DNA from: Hygrocybe punicea
Taxonomy: Eukaryota > Basidiomycota > Agaricomycetes > Agaricales > Hygrophoraceae
DNA length: 64,000 nt
NCBI GenBank assembly: GCA_963556145.1
Contig: OY744462.1
Location: 3,162,001 to 3,226,000 of the forward strand
Reading direction: 5' to 3'
Shown: positions 20,901-32,629 of the stretch, in pieces
Layout: each line of letters starts with the position of its first letter
Numbering within the stretch: the first letter of the stretch is position 1
Translations under genes and position numbers: made by a program
The notes under the pieces: generated by a model
What the model saw: only the letters and a program-made list of their open reading frames with translations
Told to the model about the DNA's origin: nothing
Databases searched by the model: none

Positions 20901-23420
20901 GCAGCTGCTTTATTGGCAGGTTCCACATATCATTATATGTTTGGATTAAATGAAAAAACCGATGCCCATATATCAAATAAACAACGTTCACAGTTAAGAT
21001 CTCACCTGCAAGGTGTTGATTATATTTTCTTTGATGAGGTGTCAATGTTATCATGTTGAGATATGTATTGTATCAGTGCAAGAATGGCTAAGATCTTCAA
21101 TGAAAGTGAAGTACCTTTTGGTGGATTAAATATGATATTTGCAGGAGATTTTGCTCAATTACCTCCTGCAATTGGACATGAACATGCATCTTTGTATAGT
21201 CAAACTGTAGGAGGTAAGTCAACTAGTCATCTTGATCAAGAAGCAGCAATTGGAAAGGCACTGTGTCACCAGGTTACAACTGTTGTAATACTATGAGAAA
21301 ACATGAGACAAAAACTCCAGACAGAGGAAGATGCTCAATTGTGACAAGCACTTACAAATATGCATTATAAAGCTTGTACTCCTGAAGATCTCGTATTTCT
21401 ATGCTCACGTATCTCAAGTAATTTACCTGGTCATTTATCAGTTAATAATAAAGAATTCAGACAAGTCTCTATTATTACAGCTTTGAATATTCACAATGAT
21501 GAAATTAATCGATTGGGATCATTGAGATTTTCCAAAGAGAGTGGTCAGCCACTTGTTGATTTTTTTTCTGAGGACTCACTTCTTTCACAAGACGGAAAAA
21601 GAAAAAGCATTCCTCTTTCCCTGTAATTCATAACAAGCACACTATATCTGATAGTAATGTTCAAGAGGTTTTATGGAATCAACCACATAGTTCAAACTCT
21701 AAGTGTATACCTGGTAAACTTTCTCTGTGTGTTGGAATGCCAATTATGATTCATAATAACAGTGCCACAGAGCTATGCATTAGTCGAGGCCAGGAATGTA
21801 TGGTGCATTGTTGGCAGTCAACAACTGGCTCAAAGGGTCAAAGAGTACTAGATACCTTGTTTGTGAAGCTACTTAACCCCCCTCACACAGTTCAATTTAA
21901 AGGACTTCCTGAGAATGTTGTTCCAATAACAAGAACAAGTGTTACTGTAGATTGTGCCCTGCCTGATGATTCATCAATTACTGTTTCTCGAAGTCAGGTA
22001 GAGGTACTTCCAAATTTTTCCATGACAGACTTTTCATCACAAGGAAAATCTTAAACTTATAATGTAGTGGACATTAACAACAGCCATTCTCATCAGTCAT
22101 ATTACACTGCCTTGTCACGAAGCACATCAGCATCTGGCACCATCATTTTGCAAGGGTTTGATGCAAAAAAAATTGCTGGAGGTGCTTCTGGTGCACTTCG
22201 TCAGGAATTTCATGAGCTGGAACTTCTTGATGAAATTGTTCAGTTGAGATATGAAGGTAAGTTGTCCACATCTGTTCTTGGTGATCATAGGCATACACTT
22301 ATTGGTTCATTTAGAGCATGGAAAGGAGAGCATTTTGTTCCTACTAATGTGCACAAGGCTATTCGTTGGAATAAATCAGATTTATTTGTTGTAGAATCAG
22401 ATTTGTGTGATATTCCCCGGAAAAACCTTAGAAAAAAGCAAAATCTTCCAAAAGTTGTGCATTCTAACTCACATTATATTCCTGTACAAGGGATATCTCC
22501 TGCACAATTATGCCAAACATCTTCTGTTAAGATAAAAATTAGTGGTTCTTGTGTTGCACCACAACAAAAGAAGTTAAAGACAAGTCATTTCATTCAAAAC
22601 ACTCCAATAACTTCTATAAGTAATCCTCAAGGAACATGCTGGAGCAATAGTAGCTGTGTATATGACTTGATTATATCCATATTTTATGCTCTGTGGCAGG
22701 TAGATAGATCTGCACAATCTAATACTTTTAGAAATCTAAGTAATCCACTAATGTGTGTTTTAACAGATGGTTTTTCAAAACATTCTGTTGGTGATTACTC
22801 TTTGGAAGATGTACGAGATCTTTTAAGATGACGCCTACATCGTCTTGAACCTGATATCTTTTCATGAGGGAGGTCGACTAGTGTTGATGCTATCTTACAT
22901 TCTTTGTTAGCAACTAATATTCCTGTTCTTTCATCTTGTCTTTCTCGCCCTCAACATCATCCTGTGACTAGGCATCAGACACTAGTAAGTAATTGCAATA
23001 TAAATATTGGAGTGGTCCTTTCGGGATCCATTCAGGATGAAATTGATCTCTTTGTGAATTCTGTGGCTTCAAAATGTGGAGTATGCAATGATTTACTACT
23101 CAGAAAATTCATGTTTGTAAGTTCTCCTCCACTGCTTGCCTTTGCTGTATCTGCTAATACAACAAGAGTTAACCATGAGCTGGTAGTGCCAGTGGGGGGA
23201 CAGGTACAACCAAGCCAGTATCATCTCAGAGGTGTTATACTTTGGAGGTGATCATTTCACTTCTCGTGTTATTAGTTTAGAAGGACTTGTTTGGTTTCAT
23301 GATGGAATTGTCACTGGAAGATCCATGGAATATCATGAAATGTTAGATGATGTTGTTTTAACAGTGTGCAGGTCAAAACATGCTTGTGTCTCTATATATG
23401 TTCTTGCTTAGGTTGTAGAA
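20901..23420 (+). pseudogene. Helitron A helicase second part and peptidase
   Basis: This completes copy A. Helicase signatures are VDYIFFDEVSMLSC (Walker B), FGGLNMIFAGDFAQLPP, KALCHQVTTVVIL and, later, YYTALSRSTSASGTIILQG (the ALSRS motif of PIF1/SF1B enzymes). From about 22,620 comes a domain I read as a USP-like cysteine peptidase: NPQGTCWSNSSCVYDLIIS holds the candidate catalytic Cys, and GGDHFTSRVI near 23,245 holds the candidate His, before VWFHDGIVTG. Stops at 21,056, 21,294, 21,342, 22,052 and 22,829 fall where copy C or the reading frame implies Arg or Gln codons. There are frameshifts around 21,620 and 23,240. Its function in Helitrons is unknown; release of a mature Rep or deubiquitination are guesses. 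Confidence 0.78.
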
Positions 23421-23495
23421 GATGTTTATTGTTATTGATGGCAGGAAGAAAAGAACTCGGATGTGCCATGCAAAGCAACAGCCCTCTAGCTCAAG

Positions 23496-23827
23496 TTCAT
23501 GTTATGCAGTGTAGTCCTAAGATGATCTCTTAGTTGTTCAAATGTTATATTTTTGTGCCACACCTCGGAAAAACCATGAGACAATGTGCTCAAATGATCA
23601 TTCATGCTTCTGTATACTGTGGACCACTCTACATGATTGTCTTTCCACAGATGGAATATAATCACCAACAATGAGTCATATGCACAGCTGTAGTCATTTC
23701 TATCCCAGATCAGTCCAGCTGGAGAGTTGATGACCTGTTGCTTGCTTGTTGATCCTTTGTTAACATGGACTTTTGTGATCTGGGGCTTTTTAGCTGCTGG
23801 TTCATTGTTTGTGTCCAGTGAATGTTT
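23496..23827 (-). pseudogene. Helitron C peptidase domain, N-terminal piece
   Basis: The minus-strand frame reads GSTSKQQVINSPAGLIWDRN, then DYSCAYDSLLVIIFHLWKDN with the candidate catalytic Cys, then STLSHGFSEVWHKN and LRDHLRTTLHNMN. This matches copy D at 40,380-40,630 almost residue for residue. It is cut after NMN by insertion of Helitron A. Confidence 0.8.
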
Positions 23828-26462
23828 TTAGGTTGAACCAATAGCAACTGAGCCTTTTGCTGGAACAAATGAAGTTTCAATTACAGCTGCTTTCTGTTTT
23901 CCTTTGCCTTTTTCAACCAATTGCCATGGGCTATCAGGGATTGTACAAGCCAATATTAGTGGATCAGTTGATGACCATTTAATAGCATTATCAGTTTTAG
24001 CAGGAACATAGTGAATTCCTTGAATTATCACAGTTCCAGCAGCAGAAGCACTTCTAGACAATGAAGAATAATATGACATGTGGTTGAAGCAACTGTTTAA
24101 ATGCACAACATTGAATGGACGTGTTTTTCCTTGAGCAGCATGAGCAGTCATGGCAAAGTTAGGTAGCACCCAGACTTGTTGTCTCTCAATGGATTCCTTG
24201 CGGTCACTTGAAAACACACACTGAATTGTCTTGGTGTTTTTTACAATGGGCACTACATTGTCAGGCAGTCCTGGAATCTGCACCAGCTTTGGAGGTTTGT
24301 CCAGTTCAACAAACAAAGTGTCAAGTACTCTTTTTCCATGACTTGCTTTCATTGACTGCCAGCCAACAACAAAACCTTCTTGTCCTTTTGTAATGCAGAG
24401 TTCAGTGGCATCATTATTGTGAAGCATCACAGGCATACAAGACATAAGGAGAGTTTCCCAGCAAAGTTATCAGTTGCAGCATGTTGCACTTTCCATATCT
24501 CTCTTTGTGTGTCAAAGTCTATCTCACTGGATTGATGTAAAGCTTTGGATTTTGACTTTGACTTGTTTCTAACAGAATCCTTGTCTTTTCCCCACTTGTC
24601 AATGGAATAGAAGTTGGTCAAGTTCTGGTTGGTGTCAGAAGCAAATCTTTCACATCCAAGAAGATTAATCTGATCCTTCTGTGAGTGAATGCCACATATG
24701 ATAGGAACATTTCTAAAATTTTTGGAGGCAACATTGGGCTGGTCTGGACGCTTGCCTGCAATTCTGGATCTCAAAAATTGAATGTCATGTGCGGTACATT
24801 TGCCATAGCACATGTTGACAAGGGCAGTTCTGAACAATGCATCTTCAGTTGTTTGTGTCCTCTGTCTCATGTTTTCTCTGAGAATCACAACTGTGGTTAC
24901 TTGATGCCAGAGTGCTTTTCCAATTGCAGTTTCCTGAGAGTGTGTTGTCAATGCTGATGTGATCTGAGTGCCAACTGTTCCACTGTACAATGGTGCACCT
25001 CCAACTGGTGGTAATTGAGCAAAGTCTCCAGCAAACATCATGTTGATTCCACCAAATGGCATGTCATGTATGTTCAAAGCTTTAGCCAGTCTAGCACTGA
25101 TTTTGTAGAGATCATGACAAGACAACATTGAGACTTCATCAATGAAAATATAGTCAACTCCTTCTAGTCTACCTTTGAGCTGAGCAATGCCCATTGCTTC
25201 ATTTCTGTTTGACATGTTTGGATTGATGCCCAGGAAGTAGTGATAAGTTGAGCCATTTTGTAGCGCTGCAGATGTACCAGTAGGACCAAGAACAACAAAT
25301 CTGTGAGACTCATGTACAATGTCAAAGAAATCAACAACTGCTTTGATGACCTGTGATTTTCCAGTGCCAGCCATTCCAGCAATATTCATTTTCAACTGGT
25401 CACTGCTGGGAGATGAAGCATGATTTGCAATAATCCTAAAGGCTCTTTTCTGCTCAGTGTTCAAGCTGAATTTTCTAACTGTGGCATCAATTAGCTGTTG
25501 TCTCTGTGTATTTTCAGCTCTGAAAGTTTGCATCAAGTATGATTGGTCCACAATCATCACATCATTTTTATTTGGATCAGTGTATGTTTTGTGTGAAATA
25601 GACTTTGAGTTTGCAGGAATATATTGATTTCGCTCATCTAGTAGTTTTTGTCTTTGTTCTTGAACAAGTTGTTTCCATTGAGTACCAGGTTGATTCATTT
25701 CAACTTCAAGTGGAGCTGAATTGACTGTAATTGAACCATCTGAACATGGATCAAGCCAACCAATATTTCTGACAATGTTTTCAGTGGCATCCATTTGAGC
25801 TTTGATCAGTCTACCATGTTGGCCAAGTTCAGAATATTTGTTAGGGCCATAATCTGCAGAATTTTTGTCCTGTTCATAATTATCATCTCCAAAGTCACCA
25901 CCATTTTGAATGTTGTCATCATCCAAGTGTGAAATCATGTCTGAAGTCATAAATTGAGGACAAGTACCATCTAACACTGCTCCTTGTCTAAGCTGAGCAG
26001 AATAGTCATCTCTAGCATCAAGGCATTCATATCTCAGATTAAAGTTGTCCATGATACTTAATTGTTTATTAGTGAATTCATGATCAGTGAATGCTTCATC
26101 CCATGATTCCAGGTCACTTTTCAGGTCATGACCAGATCTCCATAGTTTGAACAGAGTAAGCATTGTGATGCAATAGTATTCTCTATCTCCTCTATCACGT
26201 CTGGGCAATGAACCACCAACAAAGTTTGGAACAACATGCTTCTTCTTTTTACTGAATTCCATACAGTGTGTTTCATATAATGGGTGATCTTCTAGGAATA
26301 GATTGGTATCCTCTTGGACAAACTCAGTGCTATCAGACTCATTGTCCTCTGAATCACATTCTATGAAATTGTCATCATCTTTGATGTTCAGATCATCAAA
26401 TTCTATGCTCAAGTCATTACTGGTAGATACATTAGATTTCAAAGTTTTTTGTGAGTTGCAGT
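23828..26462 (-). pseudogene. Helitron C PIF1-like helicase, nearly intact
   Basis: A 671-codon open frame (26,442-24,427) continues in another frame to 23,828. N-terminal acidic region, then LSIMDNFNLRYECLDARDD, then the helicase: Walker A GMAGTGKSQVIKAVVDFF near 25,370, Walker B VDYIFIDEVSMLSCHD near 25,130, FGGINMMFAGDFAQLPPVGG, VVILRENMRQRT, and SYYSSLSRSASAAGTVIIQG near 24,060. The helicase would unwind DNA during rolling-circle transposition. One frameshift lies at about 24,430-24,445. Another, in an A6 run next to the hAT-type insertion near 26,445, separates it from the Rep part. The frame opens with TTG, so the true start is upstream in Rep. Confidence 0.85.
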
Positions 26463-27787
26463 TAGTGTTGCCTCAGCTAAGGCTAACGGTCAGCTAGTAG
26501 CTGTTAGCTTAGCTGAATTTAGCTTAGCTGGGGTCCAGCTAAGCTAAAGGCTAATGACCAGCTACCAGCTACAGCTACCTCAAAACCTTAGCTGTAGCTG
26601 GCAGCTAAGCTGCAGCTAATTACACCTTTCCACAGGTAAGTGTGCCCAAGTACTCAGGTATTTTGTTTTTGCCATTTACTTAGATGCATACATATTAATA
26701 TGTAATAAGACAAAATTCAATTAATTTAATTAATTTAATTAATTAATCTAATTACTGTCAAAGGGGGGAGAGAGATGGGAGCGGGAGGAGAGTGGGAGAA
26801 GGGGGAGGGAGGGGAGAGTGGAGGAGGAGAGTGGGAGAAGGGGGGAGGGGAGAGGGGGGGAGGAGGAGAGGGAGGGGGGAGGAGAGGGAGGGGGGAGGCG
26901 GAGTGGGAGGGGGAGAGGGGGAGAGGGGGAGAGGGGGAGAGGGGGAGAGGGGGAGAGGGGGAGAGAGGGAGAGGGGGCGGGGACAGTGGGAGGGGGGGGA
27001 ACAGGATGGTGGTGGCCACGGCCTTGACTATCCTCGTCCCATTGTCCTCGTCCTCGCCGTTGTCCTCGTCTTCGCCATTGTCCTCATCCTCGCCGTTGTC
27101 CTCGCCATCCTCGTCATCCTCGTCATCCTCGTCCTCGTCGCCGTCATCGTCCTCGTCCTTGTCGTCCTTGTCCTTGTCGTCCCCATCCTCGTTCTCGTCC
27201 TCGTCGTCCTTGTCCCCATTGTCCCCGTTGTCCTTGTCCCCGTCCTTGTCGTCCTTGTCCCTGGCCTCGTCGTTGCCATGGCGGTGGTGGTGGTGGTGGT
27301 GGTGGCCATCCTCATCCACCGTCCTTGTCCTTGTCCTCGTGTCGTCCGTGGAGGGTCTCACCGCCCGTCATTATCGTCCTCCTCCTCGTCCTCCTCGTCG
27401 GTGTTGTTGGTGTTGTTGGTCAGTCATGACGTGTTCAGAGACGCGTTACCGCGTTTGTTGAAGTGTGACCAAGTGACCAAAAAAGTCACATGGTCCGTGC
27501 GCCCTTTGAATCCCTATATAAGGGGCTCAAAATCCCCCCTCAATCCCTTCAAAAATATTACTAGTATTTACTTAGTAATAGTAAAGCAATAATAGTATAT
27601 TATAAATTGTACTCTAGTACTAGTAGTAGTATACTCTATATATCCCAGCTATGGTTGGCTATAGCTGACCATAGCCGGCTATGCATGACTAGCGGCTCCG
27701 ACTAAGGAAAATTAAGAAAGAAATTAGCTTAGCCTTAGCTGAAGCTAACTTGGCTGGCCCGCAGCTAGCTTGGCCGTGGCAACACTA
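26463..27787 (+). mobile_element. hAT-type non-autonomous element, copy 2
   Basis: TAGTGTTGCC ... GGCAACACTA with a perfect 8 bp duplication, gttgcagt (26,455-26,462 and 27,788-27,795). It is the same family and orientation as copy 1 and nearly identical to copy 3, which is inverted. It contains AGCTAAGCT-type subterminal repeats, a GGGGGA array (26,900-26,980) and a GTCCTCGTC array (27,020-27,340). It interrupts Helitron C. The long open frames inside the arrays arise from the repeat composition and are not called genes. Confidence 0.95.
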
Positions 27788-27795
27788 GTTGCAGT

Positions 27796-28200
27796 TGGTG
27801 GCTCAGATTCCAAGACATCTAACTCATCATCACTGTTTATTTCATCATGAGGTTTTTGAATGTTTCTCTTGATTCTTTCTGCACCCTGCACCCATTCATA
27901 TAAATTTATGTCTTCATAATAAGCTGGTCTGTAAATATAGTCATGCACAGCAGATAGTCCTATGAATTTTCCCTTTTGATTGTGCAGTACAACTTTTTCA
28001 GAGTCAACTTGCATGTCATTATTGTCATCTGGATTCCAAGCCTTCTGGACTTTTTTTACATAGTTTTTCTAATAAACAGGAATGAATTTGTGACTCGTAA
28101 AATGGTCAGGGTTGCCAAGAAGATACATTGAAGCCATTGGACCACCAATTTCAAGTTTTGCAGTCAATGCATTAATGATCTGGGGATCAAATTCCACGTC
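27796..28200 (-). pseudogene. Helitron C Rep domain, C-terminal piece
   Basis: The minus-strand sense is QIINALTAKLEIGGPMASMY, LLGNPDHFTSHKFIPVY, then KNYVKKVQKAWNPDDN, KGKFIGLSAVHDYIYRPAYY and YEWVQGAERIKRN. This is the region that follows the Rep catalytic tyrosines in Helitron proteins. One stop replaces the Trp expected after FIPVY (a G-to-A change). It is separated from the helicase by the hAT-type element. Confidence 0.78.
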
Positions 28201-28209
28201 ATACAAATT

Positions 28210-28459
28210 CTTTTTCTGCTCCTTTGGAGCAGTTTTTGATTTTCTACAGCCTCAAGATAAATCCTATATTCATGAAAATATTTAAGAATGAAATTCTAAA
28301 AATCTAGTTTATTCCTGAATTTTCTCAACAAAAAACAGTGAGAAATGCAGAATTTGGCTCTATAGTTGATTTCAAACATTAATCAATTAATTACTGACGA
28401 ACTGCCGTATATCCTGGACTTATAAGAACGATTCTTCCATAAATGGAAGAACTTGTAAC
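28210..28459. repeat. Hairpin-ended repeat R fragment between Helitron halves
   Basis: AT-rich DNA ending in a hairpin (28,428-28,456; arms ACGATTCTTCCAT / ATGGAAGAACTTGT). The hairpin end abuts Helitron B coding sequence, which begins TTGCATTCATT at 28,460. The same hairpin type ends the repeats at 13,300, 32,848 and 40,177. Confidence 0.6.
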
Positions 28460-30385
28460 TTGCATTCATTTATACTGGACCATGCAAACCTACCAAGTCT
28501 GATTTTAAGAGAACACCATTGCTTGTTAGAAGAGACAAAGTTGCAACTGCATTGAATTGGTTGAAATTGAATCATTGTGACTATTTTGACTTGGAGATTT
28601 CAGAAGAAAACTTGCAGCAATATCCTGAGAATGATATACCAGTTGTGGTGGAGTACAGACAATCATTTGTTAACAAAAACCCAGAAGCTACTGCTGTTAA
28701 TGACATGGAAGAGGAAGAAGGAACTGAGACTGGCATGTGTCCATTTGTAGTTCATGGTCTGACTAGAGAAGAATACTCAACCAAAAGTATCAAGGCTATC
28801 AAAGCTATTGCATTAAAACATCTGATGGAGAATAACAAGATTTTGGCAATTGGACATGAGAGTGATCCACAATCCATCTATAATGACCCTCAGTTTTTTC
28901 CTCAAATGATGCTATGGTTGTTTCCCTTTGGACTTGGTGGAATTGGCAATCCACTGATTCAAGGCAAGATTTCTGAAATCAAACACAAGAGACACTTGTT
29001 AATGTACTATGACAAGCGGTTTCAGAAAGATCCACACTTTCCTTTGATTGCTTTCAACCATGAGCAAATAAAGGAGTCTACAACAGCTAGCTATTTATTA
29101 GCTGAAAAGGCAAAATTTGAACACATTTCACAAAGATTGATGGATGTTGATCTTTGAGTGTTGAATAACATTGCTAGAAAAATGGAAGATGGTGAACATG
29201 TCACTCCAGAAACAGATGAAGAGAAGCTATGTTTCCAATTAATTAAACATATTGATCATATAGGCAGTCATGTCAAAGGATCACTCACAAGCAAAAAATA
29301 CATGAGAAATGAAGTGTGGTCTCTGATGTCATTTGTAGGAGCATCTTCATGGTTTATCACATTTTCACCAGCTGATAACATGCATCCACTGTCTTTATGT
29401 TTTGCTGATTCCAAAAAAACCTTTACACCAGAGCTTAGAGCATATGATGAGTGGTACAGACTGATTGCAGAAAATCCAGTGGCTGGTGCTAGATTCTTTC
29501 ACTTTATGGTAGAACTATTTATCAAACATGTTCTTGGTGTTGAATCAAACCATTCTGGCTTTTATGGCAACACCAAGCCATACTATGGCACAGTAGAGCA
29601 ACAAGGACGTCTCACACTTCACATGCACATGTTACTATGGCTCAAAGGATGTCTGTCACCTCAGGAAATTAGAGACAGAATAATGGATCCTAATTTAGAT
29701 TTCCAACAAGCTTTTGTTCAGTATTTGGAAAGTGTGCACACTGGTGAATTCATGACTGGAACAATGGATGAAGTCAAAGCAAAGGTAAACCAGAAATCTG
29801 AACCAGAAGACTATGAGGATCCCACTCAGACTCTATCTGAAGCCCCCCCACCTATTTGTACAATTATGCATGATGTGAGCAACAACAATTGCAATGATTG
29901 CAGACAAGTGGATTTATGGTGGGACAGATTTCATAACACAGTTGATCATTTGATATTGTGATCCAATGTTCATAATTGTGGCAGAAATAGTTTAAATAAT
30001 GAGAAAGTCCTGAGAAAAGATAGACCCAGTTGCATGAACAAACATGGTAAATGCAAAGCTAGATTTCCCAGACCTTTGTTTGAATCAACACAAGTAGATC
30101 CAAAAACTGGTGCATTGAATATGAAAAAGGGTGAAGCTTGGATCAATACATTTACACCACTTGTGACATTTCTACTTCGCTGCAATTCTGATATTACAAG
30201 TCTTCTTTCTGGTACTGCAATCAAAGCCATTGTAGCATATATCTCTGACTATATTACAAAGCCTGGATTGAAAACCTATAGCATATTTGATACAATCAGA
30301 AGTGTGTTTGACAGAAACTCAGAAATGCTTGGAGGATCTATGAAAAGAAAAGATAAAGCTAGAAAACTTATCACAAAAAGGCAAT
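28460..30385 (+). pseudogene. Helitron B Rep (HUH) domain
   Basis: A two-frame coding region with only two internal stops (29,157 and 29,961). It starts inside the protein at FIYTGPCKPTKSDFKRTPLL. The HUH motif is in RLTLHMHMLLWLKG near 29,620. A Cys-rich stretch follows at 29,870-30,020. The two catalytic tyrosines are in AYISDYITKPGLKTY near 30,235. It ends at KARKLIT; after 30,380 the sequence is unrelated tandem repeats. The Rep nuclease nicks and rejoins single strands in rolling-circle transposition. Catalytic residues look intact, but the N-terminus and the helicase are absent. The missing C-terminal part begins, on the opposite strand, at copy C. Confidence 0.85.
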
Positions 30386-30389
30386 TGTC

Positions 30390-31290
30390 ACAGTCAGTCA
30401 CACATTCCTTGGTCTCAATACCAGGTCTCTACCCCCTGAAGTTGGACAGCCAAACCCTGTGGGGATAAGTTAGGGGGGACCCAATGGAGTGTAGGAATAG
30501 GATAAAACATGGTACGATGTTTCCTGTTGAGTCATGGTGCCCCCCTCCTCCTCATCCCCCCTCATACCCCAGATCTCTACACCCCAAAGTTGAACAGCCA
30601 AATCCTGGGAGACCAATTAGAGGAGACCCACTGGACTGTAAGTTTGTGGTCTGATGCCTTTTGTTGTGTGGTGCTGACTCCCCCTCCCTTGCTCCCCCAC
30701 ACTCCAGATCTCTTTTTCCTGACCAGAGGTCAGTACTAACATGTAGTTTCATTAGTTTTCTTTGTTTCCCTACCTATGTAGCATAGAAGGGTGGCTGTCT
30801 GGGCCATGGAAGGTGTGATTGTGCAGTCTGTGCATGATCTTCTTCCACCTTTCTCACGTCACTGGATGGGGATGGCTGTCTGGGCCATAGAGGGTGTGGT
30901 TGTGCAGTCTGTGCATGACCCTCCTCCAGTCCCCAATATGATTCACCAGAGGGGGCAATCTGTGCCATGGGAGTTGTAATTGTGCAGCCTGTGCACTATT
31001 AACTTCCACCCTTTGGATGTGGGATGGTCTCTCTGGACCCTTCGATGACTCAAGACCAGGACTTCGTCAGACCTCCCTTGAGACTTGTCTAGAGGGGTAA
31101 TGAGTAAAATGATGATCTCTCTGGACCCTTCGATTACTCGAGACTGGGACTTCGTCGGACCTCCCTTGAGACTTGTCTAGAGGGGCACAGTAAAATTAAA
31201 AATAAGAATGGTCTCCTTGGACCCTTCAAAAACTTGACACTGAGATTTTGTTGGACCTTTCTTGAGACTTGCCTGGTATCGTCAGAGCTT
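30390..31290. repeat. Three adjacent tandem repeat arrays
   Basis: Array 1: GGTCTCTACCCCCTGAAGTT at 30,424 recurs as ATCTCTACACCCCAAAGTT near 30,573, with a weaker unit near 30,705 (period about 140 bp). Array 2: TGGCTGTCTGGGCCAT at 30,791 and 30,873 with a third degenerate unit at 30,953 (period about 81 bp). Array 3: GGTCTCTCTGGACCCTTCGA at 31,026 recurs near 31,114 and 31,209 (period 88-95 bp) with CTTGAGACTTGTCTAGAGGG. All are non-coding. Confidence 0.85.
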
Positions 31291-31740
31291 TATTCAATTC
31301 TCTTGAAAATGACATAATATTTGTGTAAATAATGTTGATTTCATCAAATAACAACATATCATATATACAATAAAAGAGATAGGGACTGTGTGTACTAGCC
31401 AGGTGTTGTCCAAAGAGGCATGGAAGGAGCCATCTTTGAGAGAAAACCAGAAAACAAGCAGAACAAGCCGACATGTCAAACAATGATTAGTAAGTTTTTT
31501 CATGATTCAAAAAAATGGATTTTTTTTTTTGTCAACTTGAATGACATTCCTATGACTTTCAAACACTTCATCCTACTGCTACTTCTGTCACTCACAATTC
31601 TATTACAACTGAATAGCCCAAAGGTCCCATTTGTATTCAAATTCAACACATTTACAGTACTGAATTGTTTTATGTTAGTGGTCATCCACCGAAGCTCATA
31701 TTAATGGCAAAACCACTAACAATGTTTATAGAGTTAGCCA
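31291..31740. other. AT-rich DNA, no gene seen
   Basis: Short open stretches only, with a T9 run at 31,522. I see no motif and no repeat match inside the window. Confidence 0.4.
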
Positions 31741-31872
31741 ATTGCTTTGGAAGAGTTTCGGTTAGTAAATCCAACTACTTCTATATCTACTAAATCTACT
31801 AAATCACCTGGTCCAGCAGAATGGTTTAGTATTACTTGTCAGATGTATTCAATCCGAATCTGCCAGTCTAAT

Positions 31873-31992
31873 CAGTTAGGTGTTTTGTCTTCTCTGCCCA
31901 GACAGTTGGGTGTGATGTTGTCTCTGCCCAGTCAGTTGGGTGTAATGTCCTCTCCACCTAATCAGTTTGGGTGTATTGTTCTCTCTGTCTGC
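31873..31992 (+). repeat. 30 bp tandem repeat, four units
   Basis: CAGTTGGGTGTNATGTNNTC units start at 31,873, 31,903, 31,933 and 31,963. In the coding sense each unit gives ten residues (QLGVMSSLPS-like). Confidence 0.93.
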
Positions 31993-32629
31993 TCAATACC
32001 AGGCAATAATATGTTTATTGTTGTATCAGTCAATGTATTTTATATCAACTATACTATTCTTGCAGTACAACAAATGTTTCTATGCCACATTATGTATCAG
32101 TATAGGTATCATAGCATGGCATTTTGCTACTTTGATATTACGGCTGAAGCAAGCAGTGAAGATATGTAATTCCCATAATACAGCCATATTATCCCAAAAT
32201 ATTGATGAAAATAATCATATATCCAGAACATATATAGGTGGTGGCAAAAAACCTGTTTTTACCATGTCTGAACTTGGATTAAAATTATTTCCACTTGGTC
32301 AAGGCAAAGAAGGAAGTCATACATTTAAATTATATATATCTAAGCAGAACCTGACCCCTCAGGATTTTTCCAATAGTGCTTTTGTACTGTTGGACATTTC
32401 ACTAGCAATATTAGTCAGCAAATTAACCATTGCAAATCTCAAATTAATAATTGCTGCATATCATTCAATCTATTTGACAGCAAATATGAAGCATGCAGAT
32501 ATTCAAACTGAAATTATAAATCACAAGTATATTAACTGTTCTTCGTATGTTTCAGTCTTTGAGTTTACAGATAAGTTAGAGATAGCAAGTAAAAAGAGTA
32601 CAACTAACATTGAAGCTGTACAATGATCA

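Larger units (their letters stand above)
13340..23495 (+). mobile_element. Helitron A, decayed near-full-length copy
   Basis: A rolling-circle transposon encoding one large protein: zinc-finger-like N-terminus, Rep/HUH nuclease, PIF1-like helicase and a C-terminal cysteine peptidase-like domain. The 3' end is GCCCTCTAGCTCAAG at 23,481-23,495, directly followed by T in the coding sequence of Helitron C, consistent with Helitron insertion between A and T. The 5' end is not determined and lies near 13.3 kb. The copy is dead: two large insertions (16,519-17,904 and 18,763-20,898), frameshifts, loss of the Rep tyrosine region, and at least eight in-frame stops. Confidence 0.85.
23496..28200 (-). 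mobile_element. Helitron C, C-terminal two thirds
   Basis: A minus-strand Helitron piece. It begins inside Rep after the catalytic tyrosines (QIINALTAKLEIGG near 28,180) and runs through the helicase to the N-terminal part of the peptidase. There it is cut by the 3' end of Helitron A at 23,495/23,496. A hAT-type element lies within it (26,463-27,787). It is far better preserved than copy A. The expected remaining peptidase end is not next to the break; fragment G at 4,056-5,150 is a candidate. Confidence 0.8.

Noticed and set aside
26735..27592. Long open frames in hAT-type copies 2 and 3 (Asp/Glu/Lys-rich on one strand; Val/Leu/Ser- or Gly/Glu/Arg-rich on the other)
   Set aside because: They are open in several frames at once because of short-unit arrays, have no stop-prone codons and no domain. 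This is composition, not coding.
30390..31290. Possible CRISPR-like direct repeats
   Set aside because: Units are 81-150 bp, diverged and head to tail without unique spacers, in a eukaryotic context. They are ordinary tandem repeats.
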